Of a stretch of DNA of 64,000 nucleotides, positions 15,892 through 25,263 are shown piece by piece. This DNA comes from a bacterium M00.F.Ca.ET.205.01.1.1 (lineage in GTDB: Bacteria; Pseudomonadota; Alphaproteobacteria; Rhizobiales; Rhizobiaceae). The position numbers and the translations under genes were made by a program. The DNA lies in contig SRUQ01000015.1 in assembly GCA_004791255.1 (NCBI GenBank), forward strand, positions 1 through 64,000, read 5' to 3'. The notes under the pieces were generated by a model. That model was given only the letters and a program-made list of their open reading frames with translations, did no database searches and had not been told where the DNA came from. Each line of letters opens with the position of its first letter. Positions within the stretch are counted from its first letter, which is position 1.

Positions 15892-18800
15892 TCAGCTCGC
15901 CTCGCGCATCGCCTCGGCGGCCTGCAGGTCGACCGAAACCAGCTGGCTGACGCCCTGCTCGGCCATGGTGACGCCGAACAGCCGGTCCATGCGCGCCATG
16001 GTGATCGGGTTGTGGGTGATGATGACGAAGCGCGTCTCGGTGGTCTTGGCCATCTCGTCCATCAGATTGCAGAAGCGCTCGACATTGTGATCGTCGAGCG
16101 GCGCGTCGACTTCGTCGAGCACGCAGATCGGTGCCGGATTGGTCAGGAACACGGCGAAGATCAGTGACATCGCCGTCAGCGCCTGCTCGCCGCCGGACAG
16201 GAGCGTCATCGTCTGCGGCTTCTTGCCGGGCGGGCGGGCGAGGATTTCAAGGCCGGCTTCGAGCGGATCCTCGGATTCGATGAGCTGCAATTCCGCCGTG
16301 CCGCCGCCGAACAGATGCGAGAACAGCCGCTGGAAATGGCTGTTGACGACATCGAAGGCGGCGAGCAGCCGCTCGCGGCCCTCGCGGTTGAGGCTCTGGA
16401 TTGCTTGCCTCAACTTGCGGATCGCTTCGATGATGTCCTCGCGTTCGGAGACGATCAGTTCCAGCCGGTCGGAGAGTTCCTTCTGTTCCTCCTCGGCACG
16501 CAGATTGACGGCGCCGAGCCGCTCGCGCTCGATCTTCAGCCGGTCGAGCTGGCGTTCGACCTCGGCCATCTCGGGCAGCGGATCATCGGCTTCCAGGCCA
16601 GTGTGGCGGATGACCAGGTGCGGCGGCGTGTTCAGCGTTTCCTGAATACGCGCCTCGACCTCCAGCCGGCGCTCGTCGGCCGCGGTCAGCCGTTCCTCGG
16701 CGCGGACACGGGTTTCGCGCGCCTCGGCCAGAGACTGGATGGCCCCGGTGGCCGCCTTGTCGACCTCGGCCTGCCTGTTCTCCGCTTCCTGCAGACGGTC
16801 GGCGGCGGCCTTCCGCAAGGTCTCGGCCTCGGTCAGTTGTGACAGCAGCGCGCGGCGCTTGGCGTCGATCTCATCGGGCGCGTCGGCTAGCCGCTCGCGC
16901 TCGGCCTCGGCCTCGGCCTTGCGTTCGCCGAGCGAAGCGATCTGCGTCGAGGCGTTTTCGGCGCGCACCAGCCAGTTGCTGCGTTCGGTGCCTATGGCAT
17001 CGAGCCGGCGCGTGCGCGCATCGGCCTCGCGCCGCAGCCCCTCATGCACGGCGCGCGCATCGGCAAGCGTGGCGCGGTCGCGCGCGACATTGGCCGAGGA
17101 CTGTTCGAGCTGCAGTTGCAGGTCGCCGAGATCGGGCGCGTCCTGCAGCAGCATTTCGGCTTCGGCGAAGGCGGCCGCGGTTTCCTCATGGCTGTCGACG
17201 ATGCGGGCACGCGCCTCGTCCAATGCCGCGCGGCGGCTCGTCAATTCGCCGCCGGCCTTTTCGGCAGCGGCCAGTGCGTTGCGGGCCGCGTCCAGCCCAT
17301 GCTGGGCGTCGCGTCCGGCCTGGCGGGCCTGGCGTTCGGCCTCGCTTGCCTGGCGCAGCGCCTGTTCGGCCAGCGCCAGCGCCTCCTCGGCCTGGCGCAG
17401 CACAAGTGTCGCCTGCACCGCTTCGGCATCGAGTTCGGCCAGCCGGTTCTTCTGCGCCAGCCGCTGCGCGGCCGCCGTCGGCGCGTCGGCGCTGGCGGTC
17501 AGGCCATCCCAGCGCCACAGCGCGCCGTCGCGGCTGACCAGCCGCTGTCCGGGTGAGAGCAGCCCCTGCAGGCGGCGGCCATCGGCGGCCTCGACGATCC
17601 CGATTTGCGCCAGGCGCCGTGCAAGCTGCGCCGGCGCATGGACCACGCTGGCCAGGCTCCTGATGCCTTCCGGCAGCGCGGCATCGCCCGGCTGGATCGC
17701 GCTTTCGCCCCAATGCACCGGCGCGCTGCGGTCGAGCGGCACGTCGAGGTCCTCGCCAAGCGCGGCGCCCAGCGCCGTCTCGTAGCCGCGCTCGACGCTG
17801 AGTTGCTCCAGCACGGACGGAAAGAGATCGCCGCTCGCGGCATTCAGTATCTTGGCCAGCGTGCGGGCTTCAGTCTCGATGCCGGCGAGTTCGGCCCTCG
17901 CATCCTGCAATGGCGGACGGGCAGCACTCTCAGTGGCACGCGCCTCGGCGACCGCCTGCTCAGCTGATATGGCGCCGGCCTCGCTCTCTTCCAGCCGCGC
18001 CAGCGCGTCCTCGACCAGAAGGCGCTTTTCGGCGGGATCGGGCAGGCCGGAGATTCTCGACAGAATTTCGGCCAGTTCGCGGTCGACCTCGGCCAGTTGG
18101 CGGGCGAAACGGTCGCGGCGTTCGGCGGTTTCGCGCAGCGTCCGCTCGATCTGGTTGCGCGACGCAGCCGCCTCGGCCCGCTCGGCGGTGAGTGCTGCAA
18201 GCCTCGCCTCGCTCTGCGACAGGGTCGCGGCGGCCTGTTCGAAGGCGGCGCGCGTGGTCGCCTCGCGCTCGGCGGCGCCGGCATTTTCGGAGTTGAGCGC
18301 GGCTTCTTCGGCGCGCAGGCGCTCGAGGATGTCTGCATTGTCGCGCACCATCCGCTCCTCGCGGGCGATGTCGCCGTCGAGCTGCTGCAACCGGCGCTCG
18401 ATCTCCGTCTGGCGGGCGCGGATGCGGCCGGCCTCCTCCTCGATCTGCGACCTGGCGATCGACAGGCGCTGGAAGGCGGCGGCGGCGGCGGCTTCCGCGT
18501 CGCGCAGGTCGGGCAGCCGGTGGGCGCCGATGCCTTGCTCGCGGGCAGCTGCCATCTGGGCGGCGGCGCGGTCGCCGACCAGGGCGGTGGCGGTGGCCAG
18601 GGCCGAGCGCGCCTCGCCCTCCTGCGTCTTGGCCAACGTCCAGCGCAGGTGCAGAAGCGTGGCTTCGGCCTTGCGGATATCGGCAGACAGGTTTTTGAAG
18701 CGCGATGCCTGGCGCGCCTGGCGCTTCAGGCTTTCGATCTGGCTTTCCAGTTCGCCAACGACGTCGTCGAGGCGTTCGAGGTTCTGTTCCGCCGCCTTGA

Positions 18801-19350
18801 GCCTGAGTTCCGCCTCGTGGCGGCGGGTGTGCAGGCCTGAAATGCCGGCGGCTTCTTCCAGCAAGGCGCGCCGTGCCTGGGGCTTGGCCTGGATCAGCTC
18901 GCCGATGCGGCCCTGGCCGACCATGGAGGGGGAACGTGCGCCGGTCGACTGGTCGGCGAACAGAAGCTGCACATCCTTGGCGCGCGCTTCCTTGCCGTTG
19001 ATGCGATAGAGCGAGCCCGCCTCGCGCTCGATGCGGCGCGAAACCTGCAACTCATCGGCATCGTTGAAGGCCGATGGAGCCGAGCGGTCGCTGTTGTCGA
19101 GGAACAGCGTGACTTCGGCGGTGTTGCGCGCGGGACGCGTGCCGGAGCCGGAGAAGATCACGTCGTCCATGCCGGACGCGCGCATGTTCTTGTAAGAGCT
19201 TTCGCCCATCACCCAGCGCAGTGCCTCGACAAGGTTCGACTTGCCGCAGCCATTCGGCCCGACAATACCCGTCAGGCCACGTTCGATGACGAACTCGCCG
19301 GGCTCGACGAAGGATTTGAAACCGAGGAGGCGAAGGCGCGAAAACTTCAT
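15892..19350 (-). CDS. smc: Chromosome segregation ATPase SMC
   Basis: Structural maintenance of chromosomes protein, the core of the bacterial condensin that organises and segregates DNA. Its 1152 residues are typical. Walker A is GPNGCGKSN at 31-39. Long coiled coils (about 165-500 and 650-990) flank a hinge near 500-640. The C-terminal head has the signature LLSGGEQALTAMSLIFA and Walker B VLDEVDAPLDD. The start MKFSRLRLLGFKSF is the family start. The coiled coils are very Ala/Glu/Arg-rich, which produces large meaningless open frames on the opposite strand. The DsbA-like gene and dciA lie upstream on the same strand. Confidence 0.97.
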   Translation of the reverse strand: MKFSRLRLLGFKSFVEPGEFVIERGLTGIVGPNGCGKSNLVEALRWVMGESSYKNMRASGMDDVIFSGSGTRPARNTAEVTLFLDNSDRSAPSAFNDADELQVSRRIEREAGSLYRINGKEARAKDVQLLFADQSTGARSPSMVGQGRIGELIQAKPQARRALLEEAAGISGLHTRRHEAELRLKAAEQNLERLDDVVGELESQIESLKRQARQASRFKNLSADIRKAEATLLHLRWTLAKTQEGEARSALATATALVGDRAAAQMAAAREQGIGAHRLPDLRDAEAAAAAAFQRLSIARSQIEEEAGRIRARQTEIERRLQQLDGDIAREERMVRDNADILERLRAEEAALNSENAGAAEREATTRAAFEQAAATLSQSEARLAALTAERAEAAASRNQIERTLRETAERRDRFARQLAEVDRELAEILSRISGLPDPAEKRLLVEDALARLEESEAGAISAEQAVAEARATESAARPPLQDARAELAGIETEARTLAKILNAASGDLFPSVLEQLSVERGYETALGAALGEDLDVPLDRSAPVHWGESAIQPGDAALPEGIRSLASVVHAPAQLARRLAQIGIVEAADGRRLQGLLSPGQRLVSRDGALWRWDGLTASADAPTAAAQRLAQKNRLAELDAEAVQATLVLRQAEEALALAEQALRQASEAERQARQAGRDAQHGLDAARNALAAAEKAGGELTSRRAALDEARARIVDSHEETAAAFAEAEMLLQDAPDLGDLQLQLEQSSANVARDRATLADARAVHEGLRREADARTRRLDAIGTERSNWLVRAENASTQIASLGERKAEAEAERERLADAPDEIDAKRRALLSQLTEAETLRKAAADRLQEAENRQAEVDKAATGAIQSLAEARETRVRAEERLTAADERRLEVEARIQETLNTPPHLVIRHTGLEADDPLPEMAEVERQLDRLKIERERLGAVNLRAEEEQKELSDRLELIVSEREDIIEAIRKLRQAIQSLNREGRERLLAAFDVVNSHFQRLFSHLFGGGTAELQLIESEDPLEAGLEILARPPGKKPQTMTLLSGGEQALTAMSLIFAVFLTNPAPICVLDEVDAPLDDHNVERFCNLMDEMAKTTETRFVIITHNPITMARMDRLFGVTMAEQGVSQLVSVDLQAAEAMREAS

Positions 19351-19464
19351 TCACGCGCCCCATAACAGGGTTCCGCAAAAGTGTTCCGGCGTTTTGCGGC
19401 GGGAATTCCCGACAAGCCAAATGAGCGGGCAGCGCAGAAGCGCTGCCTCAGCGCTGCGCTGATG

Positions 19465-20220
19465 TCAGAGCAGCGGGTCGATGATGGCCGACATTTCCTC
19501 AATCGACATCGCCCCTTTGTAGGTCTTACCGTTGATGAAGAAGGTCGGTGTCGAGTCGACCTTGAATTCATTGGCGCCACGCTTCTGGACCGATCTCACA
19601 TCGTCCAGAAGTTTCTGGTCCGTCAAGCAGGCCTCGAAGGACTCCTGTGTAAAACCGGCGAGCTTGGAGATCTGCAGCAACGCATCCTTGGTGTTCTGGA
19701 CACCGACCCAGTTCGCCTGCTGCCGGAACAGCACATCGACCATCGGGAAATAGTTGTCCTTGGAGCAGCGCGCCAGCATGAAACCAGCCTCCGCGCTCGG
19801 ATCGAAGGGAAACTCGCGCAGGATATAGCGCGCCTTGCCGGTGTCGATGTACTTCGTCTTCAGCTCCGGGAAGGTGGTCTCGGCGAAATGCGCGCAGTGC
19901 GGGCAAGTCATCGAGGCGTATTCGACGATGGTGACCTTGGCGTCATCCTTGCCGAGCTGCTTGTCGGGCAGCGCGCCCGGCTTCATCAATTCGGCCACGT
20001 CGACGGAGCCCTGCGCTTCCGGCACCTTGGCCGCCGCCGCCGGCGTGGCGGGGGTGGCCGGTTTGGCGGGCGTCGCCGGGTCGGCAGGCTTCACATCCGC
20101 CGCCTTGGCCTGTTCGCCGGAGTCGCTGCAGGCGGCGAGCAGGGCCACCGCCGGAATGGCGGCCAGCGAAGACAGGACGTTTCTGCGAGACAGACTTTTG
20201 CCAAACGGAGGACGGTTCAT
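19465..20220 (-). CDS. DsbA-family thioredoxin-fold lipoprotein
   Basis: Periplasmic thiol oxidoreductase, likely membrane-anchored. The 251-residue protein begins with a twin-arginine-like SRRNVL (residues 11-16), a hydrophobic stretch and a lipobox LLAAC with Cys31. A long Ala/Pro/Thr/Lys linker (about 40-75) precedes the thioredoxin fold with active site CPHC at about 106-109, the cis-Pro region VDSTPTFFING and a DSBA-type helical insertion. It should oxidise or isomerise disulfides in exported proteins. CAGGTG lies before the ATG at 20220; the frame is open further upstream without a site. It sits between smc and dciA on the same strand. Confidence 0.88.
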   Translation of the reverse strand: MNRPPFGKSLSRRNVLSSLAAIPAVALLAACSDSGEQAKAADVKPADPATPAKPATPATPAAAAKVPEAQGSVDVAELMKPGALPDKQLGKDDAKVTIVEYASMTCPHCAHFAETTFPELKTKYIDTGKARYILREFPFDPSAEAGFMLARCSKDNYFPMVDVLFRQQANWVGVQNTKDALLQISKLAGFTQESFEACLTDQKLLDDVRSVQKRGANEFKVDSTPTFFINGKTYKGAMSIEEMSAIIDPLL

Positions 20221-20394
20221 ACGAATCACCTGACAAGGTTGGATTTTGCAATGCGAAGGCACGAAAAGGCGAGAGTTGGCGCGAATTAAGGCATCTCGAT
20301 CCCCAATCCAATCGTGAAACCTGACAAAGGCGATCACGAATGCGAGATTTTGAGGATAAAATCCGGGATATTGACGACAAATCCGGAATAATCT

Positions 20395-20904
20395 TCAGGG
20401 GGTTTTTGACTTCCTTTCACCCAGGATGGTCGCACCAAGCCTTTCGAGCGAGGCGCGCAACCCTTCATCTTCGATCTGTTCGACGGCGCTGGACAGTTTC
20501 GTCTTCTCCGCCGCCGTCAGCGGCCTGAAGGTCGGTTTAGCCCGTCCTTTGTCCATCGTCACCGGTTTTTGCACGATCCGGATGCGGCCAATTGCCGTGA
20601 AACCGAGGAAGGCGTTGACCCGGTTGATAATCTCGCCGGTCTCGTGCTGCAAATGAAGTGCGGCCATGCCTTCGCAGGCGATGACCAGCACCGCGGGCTC
20701 GAACGGATCGTCTTCATGCAGGCGGCGCGGCCACTGGATCTTCTCGGGGCGCGTAAGCCTGGCGAGGCGCGCGCCGGCGATTTCCTCCCACGACTGGACA
20801 AGGCCGATCGAGATGCCCGCCCGCTTGCGCAGCACCGGGTCGAGGATCTCGGTGGCAAGGTCGCTGACCGGAACGGGATTGCCGAAGCGCGGTTTCCCTG
20901 CCAT
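20395..20904 (-). CDS. dciA: DciA family protein (DUF721)
   Basis: Predicted replicative helicase operator/loader of the DciA type, which delivers DnaB to DNA in bacteria without DnaC. The 169-residue protein has the DUF721 core in its first 110 residues (LDPVLRKRAGISIGLVQSW, LVIACEGMAALHLQHE, INRVNAFLG, IGRIRIVQ), followed by a charged tail. GGAG precedes the ATG at 20904. It diverges from mutY with a 53-base gap, so both promoters must lie in or overlap that gap. Confidence 0.85.
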   Translation of the reverse strand: MAGKPRFGNPVPVSDLATEILDPVLRKRAGISIGLVQSWEEIAGARLARLTRPEKIQWPRRLHEDDPFEPAVLVIACEGMAALHLQHETGEIINRVNAFLGFTAIGRIRIVQKPVTMDKGRAKPTFRPLTAAEKTKLSSAVEQIEDEGLRASLERLGATILGERKSKTP

Positions 20905-20957
20905 GTGCGTTCTCCAGCCACGACCCAGCAGATACCGGCCAGGCCCATACAAGATCA

Positions 20958-22082
20958 ATGGCACCAGCAGCCCAGACCCGCAAGCCTATGCCAGACGATA
21001 CCGCGTCGCGCCTGCTTGCCTGGTACGACGCGCATCACCGCGACTTGCCCTGGCGGGTGACGCCGCGCCAGCATGCAAGCGGCGTGCGGCCCGATCCCTA
21101 CAGCATCTGGCTGTCCGAAGTCATGCTGCAGCAGACCACGGTCGAGGCGGTAAAGTCCTATTTCCGCGCCTTTGTCGAGAAATGGCCCAATGTCATGGCC
21201 CTGGCCGCGGCGCCGACCGAGGACGTGATGAAGGCCTGGGCCGGGCTCGGCTATTATTCCCGCGCCCGCAACCTCAAGGCCTGCGCCGATCTGGTAGCCA
21301 GCCGTGGCGGCCGGTTTCCCGACACGGAGTCCGGCCTGAAGGAATTGCCCGGCATCGGCGCCTACACCTCGGCGGCAATCGCGGCGATCGCCTTCGACCG
21401 GCCCGCCGCCGTCGTCGATGGCAATGTCGAGCGTGTCGTCACCCGGCTGTTTTCGATCGCGACGCCGCTGAGCGAAGCCAAGCCCGAGATACGCGCTTGT
21501 GTCGAGCGCATGGTGCCCCGGGCCAGGCCCGGCGACTTCGCCCAGGCGATGATGGATCTCGGGGCCACGATCTGCACGCCACGGCGGCCGCGCTGCATGC
21601 TGTGTCCGCTGCGCGAGGGCTGCAGTGCAATCCTGTCCGGCGACCCTGAGCGTTTCCCGGTGCGGCTGCCGAAGGCCGACAAGCCGCTGCGGCGCGGTGC
21701 GGCCTTTGTCGCCGTGCGCGATGACGGCGCCATTCTTTTGCGCAAACGGCCGGAAAAGGGTTTGCTCGGCGGCATGACGGAAGTGCCGACCACCGCCTGG
21801 ACGGCACGGGTGGATGGAGCCACCACGCAGGCCGCAGCGCCCTTTGTCGCGGACTGGCGGCGCGCGGGGACGATCACGCATGTCTTTACCCATTTCGCCC
21901 TCCAGCTCGAAATCTTCCACACCCACACCAAAGGTGAAGCGCTGGAAGGGCATTTCTGGTCGCCTGCCGGTGAGATTTCCGGCGAGGCCCTGCCGACTGT
22001 CATGAAAAAGGCAATCGAAGCGGCGATACCGGGCGCGACGAAAAAGCCGTCGACACTCAATGCAAAGAGACCCCATGACTGA
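20958..22082 (+). CDS. mutY: A/G-specific adenine glycosylase MutY
   Basis: Base-excision repair glycosylase that removes adenine mispaired with 8-oxoguanine. The 374 residues show the catalytic Glu in SEVMLQQT (about residue 54), the helix-hairpin-helix LPGIGAYTSAAI, the catalytic Asp in VVDGNVERV (about 154) and the 4Fe-4S ligands in CTPRRPRCMLCPLREGC. A C-terminal NUDIX-like 8-oxoG recognition domain follows (about 240-360, RKRPEKGLLGGM). The first ATG (20958) is kept; one at 20988 is also possible. The 3' end overlaps the following HAD gene by eight bases, so they are co-transcribed. Confidence 0.96.
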   Translation: MAPAAQTRKPMPDDTASRLLAWYDAHHRDLPWRVTPRQHASGVRPDPYSIWLSEVMLQQTTVEAVKSYFRAFVEKWPNVMALAAAPTEDVMKAWAGLGYYSRARNLKACADLVASRGGRFPDTESGLKELPGIGAYTSAAIAAIAFDRPAAVVDGNVERVVTRLFSIATPLSEAKPEIRACVERMVPRARPGDFAQAMMDLGATICTPRRPRCMLCPLREGCSAILSGDPERFPVRLPKADKPLRRGAAFVAVRDDGAILLRKRPEKGLLGGMTEVPTTAWTARVDGATTQAAAPFVADWRRAGTITHVFTHFALQLEIFHTHTKGEALEGHFWSPAGEISGEALPTVMKKAIEAAIPGATKKPSTLNAKRPHD

Positions 22083-22686
22083 AATCCGCCACATCGTCTT
22101 CGACATCGGCAAGGTGCTGATCCACTACGATCCGAACATCCCGTTCAGCCGCCTCATCCCGGATGCCGAAGAGAGAAAGTGGTTTTTCGAAAATGTCTGC
22201 ACGCATGACTGGAACCTCGAGCAGGATCGGGGCCGGACATGGCAAGAGGCCGAGGCGCTGCTGATCGCTGACCATCCCGATCACGCGGAAAACATCCGCA
22301 ACTTCCGCCGCTACTGGAACGACATGGTGCCGCACGCCTATGACGACAGCGTCGCCATCATGCTCGGCCTGATCGAAAGCGGCCACGACGTGACCATGCT
22401 GACCAACTTCGCGTCCGACACGCTTGCCGAGGCCAAGCAGCGCTTCGGTTTTCTCAACCGCCCGCGTGGTGTGACCGTGTCGGGCGACATCGGCAAGATC
22501 AAGCCGGACCGCGACATTTACGACCATCATGTGGCCGCGTTCGGCCTCGAACCATCAGCGACACTGTTTATCGACGACAGCCAGAAGAATGTCGACGGCG
22601 CCAAGGAAGCCGGCTGGCAATCGGTGCTGTTCACCGATGCCGGGACACTTCAAGCAGACCTTCAACGCCTTGGAATAAAGGCATGA
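22075..22686 (+). CDS. HAD-superfamily hydrolase (class I, YihX-like)
   Basis: HAD-like phosphatase/dehalogenase-type hydrolase of 203 residues. Motif I is VFDIGKVLIHYD, with the second acidic residue displaced as in YihX-type proteins; motif II is TMLTNF, motif III the Lys in KIKPD, and motif IV FIDDSQKNV. YihX-type enzymes dephosphorylate sugar phosphates, but the substrate here is not determined. The ATG at 22075 lies inside the end of mutY; MTEIRHIVFD is a natural N-terminus. ccrM is convergent downstream. Confidence 0.85.
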   Translation: MTEIRHIVFDIGKVLIHYDPNIPFSRLIPDAEERKWFFENVCTHDWNLEQDRGRTWQEAEALLIADHPDHAENIRNFRRYWNDMVPHAYDDSVAIMLGLIESGHDVTMLTNFASDTLAEAKQRFGFLNRPRGVTVSGDIGKIKPDRDIYDHHVAAFGLEPSATLFIDDSQKNVDGAKEAGWQSVLFTDAGTLQADLQRLGIKA

Positions 22687-22740
22687 TCTGAATCGCTTCC
22701 AACGATCCGCTCAGACTTTGCATCAGGCGCGCGGCAGGAG

Positions 22741-23874
22741 TCAGGCCCCTGCCCGCTCCATGCCGAGGCGAGCGATGCGGCGAAGTTCGTCGATCGGAGT
22801 CAGGCCGCCGCTGCGCTCATAGTGCCAGAAGGTCCAGCCATTGCAGGCATCCAGCCCCTGCACCTCGGCGCCGATCTTGTGGATCGAGCCGGCGCTGTCG
22901 CCGATCGCCACCGTGCCGTCGGCGCGCACCTTGGCGGCCCAGCGCTTCTTGGCATCGTAGAGCGTGGAGCCCGGCGTCACCAATCCGGTGTCGATCAGGC
23001 TGACGAAGGCAACGCGCGGCTCGGCCCGCTTGCCGGTGAGCACCGTCAAGTCCGCGCCGTCCAACGGCCGGACGGCGTCGATGCGCTCATTGGCGGCGTC
23101 GATATAGGCCTGCTCGCGCTCGATGCCGACGAAATGCCGGCCGAGGCGCTTGGCAACCGCACCCGTAGTGCCCGAACCGAAGAACGGGTCGAGCACGATG
23201 TCGCCCGGTTTGGTCGAGGCCATCATGATGCGGGCGAGCAGCGCTTCCGGCTTCTGCGTCGGATGCAGCTTGTCGCCATTGTCGTTCTTCAGCCGCTCAC
23301 CGCCGGTGCAGATCGGGAACAGCCAGTCGGAGCGCATCTGGACGTCGTCGTTGGAAGCCTTCAGCGCTTCGTAGTTGAAGGTATAGCCCTTGCCCTTCTG
23401 GTCGCGCGAGGCCCAGATCATCGTCTCATGCGCGTTCTGGAAGCGGCGGCCACGGAAGTTCGGCATCGGGTTGGTCTTGCGCCAGACCACGTCGTTGAGG
23501 ATCCAGAAGCCGAGATCCTGCATCTTGGCGCCGACCCGGAAGATGTTGTGGTAGGAGCCGATGACCCAGATGGTGCCGTTGGGCTTCAGCACACGGCGCG
23601 CCGCCAGAAGCCAGGCACGGGTGAAGGCATCGTAGGCTTCAAAACTCTCGAACTGATCCCAATCATCGTCGACCGCGTCGACCTTGGACTGGTCGGGGCG
23701 ATGCAGGTCGCCGTCGAGCTGCAGATTGTAGGGGGGATCGGCGAAGATGACGTCGATCGACTTTTCAGGCAGCCGGTCGAGTGCGGCGACGCAGTCGCCC
23801 TTCAGGATCGTGTCCAGCCATTCGGATTGCTGGGGAGCATGGGAAAGCTCGTCGAGAAGACGCACGGCTGACAT
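22741..23874 (-). CDS. ccrM: Cell-cycle DNA adenine methyltransferase CcrM
   Basis: N6-adenine methyltransferase that methylates GANTC and couples DNA methylation state to the alphaproteobacterial cell cycle. It has 377 residues. The catalytic DPPYN motif is in VIFADPPYNLQL, the SAM-binding motif in LDPFFGSGTTG, and HPTQKPEALL is typical of the beta class. The last 85 residues form the C-terminal RAMA-type domain diagnostic of CcrM (STLYDAKKRWAAKVRADG, GWTFWHYE). The ATG at 23874 follows GGGTG; an upstream TTG is less likely. Degenerate CtrA-like sites lie 27-47 bases upstream, as expected for cell-cycle control. Confidence 0.95.
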   Translation of the reverse strand: MSAVRLLDELSHAPQQSEWLDTILKGDCVAALDRLPEKSIDVIFADPPYNLQLDGDLHRPDQSKVDAVDDDWDQFESFEAYDAFTRAWLLAARRVLKPNGTIWVIGSYHNIFRVGAKMQDLGFWILNDVVWRKTNPMPNFRGRRFQNAHETMIWASRDQKGKGYTFNYEALKASNDDVQMRSDWLFPICTGGERLKNDNGDKLHPTQKPEALLARIMMASTKPGDIVLDPFFGSGTTGAVAKRLGRHFVGIEREQAYIDAANERIDAVRPLDGADLTVLTGKRAEPRVAFVSLIDTGLVTPGSTLYDAKKRWAAKVRADGTVAIGDSAGSIHKIGAEVQGLDACNGWTFWHYERSGGLTPIDELRRIARLGMERAGA

Positions 23875-23900
23875 TTTTACACCCAAGGCACGCGTTACTG

Positions 23901-23921
23901 TTTACTCCCCGTTATGGTTAC
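23901..23921 (-). promoter_or_regulatory. Possible CtrA binding sites upstream of ccrM
   Basis: Reading the minus strand, GTAACCAT (23921-23914) matches the CtrA half-site TTAACCAT at 7 of 8 positions. Overlapping it, ATAA-N7-TAAA (23915-23901) matches TTAA-N7-TTAA at 6 of 8 with exact spacing. In Caulobacter and Sinorhizobium ccrM is a CtrA target. The match is degenerate, so this is suggestive only. Confidence 0.4.
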
Positions 23922-24051
23922 CGATCAGCGTAAATATTCGGTGAAGGGCTGTCATCGGATGCTGCTGGTTTGCGCAGGCTGGCCTGTTGGTGTATGCCGC
24001 GCCGCCTGAGCCGTCTCGGCCAACCCCTCTCCTCGCACCCTCCGGATTGCC

Positions 24052-24741
24052 ATGCCCCAGCCAGATCTTGTCATTTTCGATTGCGACGGCGTGCTCGTCG
24101 ATTCCGAAATCATCGCCGCGCGGGTCGAGGCGGAACTGATTACCCTGGCCGGATACGAAATCTCGGCGGAAGAGATTGCCGAGACCTATGCCGGTCTGAC
24201 CTTCAAGGACATCATGATGCGGGTGGAGGAAAAGTCCAAAATCCCGTTCCAGGCCTCGCTGATCGACCGCGCCGAGGAGTTGGTCGACCGCAAACTGCGC
24301 AGCGACGTTCGCGCCATCGATGGCGTGCGCGAGGCGGTGGCCAACGTCGCGGTGCAGCGCTGCGTCTGCTCCAACTCACGCTCGGAGCGGATCGAGTTCA
24401 TGCTGGAGAAAGTTCATCTCCTGCCGTTCTTTGCCGGCCGCATCTTTTCGGCGATGGAGACGCCGACCGCAAAGACCAAGCCGGCTCCGGATGTCTTCCT
24501 GTACGCCGCCGAAAAACTCGGTGCCAGCCCGGCCAACACCTTCGTCATCGAGGATTCCGTCCATGGCATCACCGGCGCCCGAGCCGCGGGCATGCGCGTG
24601 ATCGGCTTCACTGGCGCCGGCCACAGCTATCCAGGCCATGCCGACGCGCTGACCGAGGCCGGCGCCGAGACGGTCATCCGCCGCTGGGCGGAGCTGAAAA
24701 GCGTGATCGCGGCGCTGTCTGAATGGTCTGAAGACGCCTGA
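24052..24741 (+). CDS. HAD-superfamily hydrolase, beta-phosphoglucomutase/CbbY-like
   Basis: Phosphatase or phosphomutase of HAD subfamily IA with a helical cap, 229 residues. Motif I is IFDCDGVLVDSE, motif II Ser in CVCSNSRSERI, motif III Lys in KTKPAPDVFL and motif IV VIEDSVHGITGARAAG. The exact substrate (sugar phosphate, phosphoglycolate or similar) cannot be assigned. Upstream lies the ccrM promoter region in divergent orientation; downstream the deaminase gene is convergent. Confidence 0.88.
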   Translation: MPQPDLVIFDCDGVLVDSEIIAARVEAELITLAGYEISAEEIAETYAGLTFKDIMMRVEEKSKIPFQASLIDRAEELVDRKLRSDVRAIDGVREAVANVAVQRCVCSNSRSERIEFMLEKVHLLPFFAGRIFSAMETPTAKTKPAPDVFLYAAEKLGASPANTFVIEDSVHGITGARAAGMRVIGFTGAGHSYPGHADALTEAGAETVIRRWAELKSVIAALSEWSEDA

Positions 24742-24774
24742 GCAATCTGCGCCGCGACGCGCGCGGCAATCGGA

Positions 24775-25263
24775 CTACTTGCCCCTCCAGAAATCGACCT
24801 GGAGTTGCGCCGCTTCATCGGCAAGCAGCGGGCCGACGACTTCGGTCGGCCGCTGACCAGCTTCGAAGACGATCCTGCAGGGCAGGTCGAGTGTCGGATT
24901 CTCGACATGGGCACCGGTCAACCGCTTGAGGTCATATTCGCTCTGCCCAAAGACGACCCGGCCGATGCCCGCCCAGTAGATTGTCCCGGAGCACATCGCG
25001 CACGGTTCGGCCGAAGTGTAGAGTGTGCAAGAGGCCAGCTCTTCGAGACTGACATTCATCCCAGCCCACGAGGCCAGCAACTTTTCGGCGTGCGCGGTGC
25101 GGTCGCCCCCGCCGGATTTGTAACCGTTGGGTTGCTCGCGCAACACATTGCCGTCCTTGTCGGCGAGGAGCGAGCCAAAGGGATGTTCGTCGGCATCGCG
25201 GGCCTTGCGCGCGACATCGAATGTCTGGCGGAGCAGGCCTTCGTCATAGGGGCGTTGCGGCAT
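24775..25263 (-). CDS. Nucleoside/nucleobase deaminase, zinc-dependent
   Basis: Member of the cytidine deaminase superfamily (guanine/tRNA-adenosine deaminase-like group), 162 residues. Zinc and catalytic residues are visible as HAE (His58, Glu60) and PCAMC (Cys88, Cys91). The sequence resembles guanine deaminase-type proteins (HPFGSLLADKDGNVL, EPCAMCSGTIYWAGI). AGGAGG 8 bases before the ATG at 25263 fixes the start. The substrate is not certain; a free base or nucleoside is more likely than tRNA, because a separate tadA is expected in the genome. Confidence 0.87.
   Translation of the reverse strand: MPQRPYDEGLLRQTFDVARKARDADEHPFGSLLADKDGNVLREQPNGYKSGGGDRTAHAEKLLASWAGMNVSLEELASCTLYTSAEPCAMCSGTIYWAGIGRVVFGQSEYDLKRLTGAHVENPTLDLPCRIVFEAGQRPTEVVGPLLADEAAQLQVDFWRGK

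Noticed and set aside
16739..17785. Long plus-strand open frames opposite smc (348 aa, and 385 aa at 17852-19009)
   Set aside because: Shadows of the Ala/Glu/Arg-rich coiled coil of smc; low-complexity Ser/Arg/Ala translations with no motifs.
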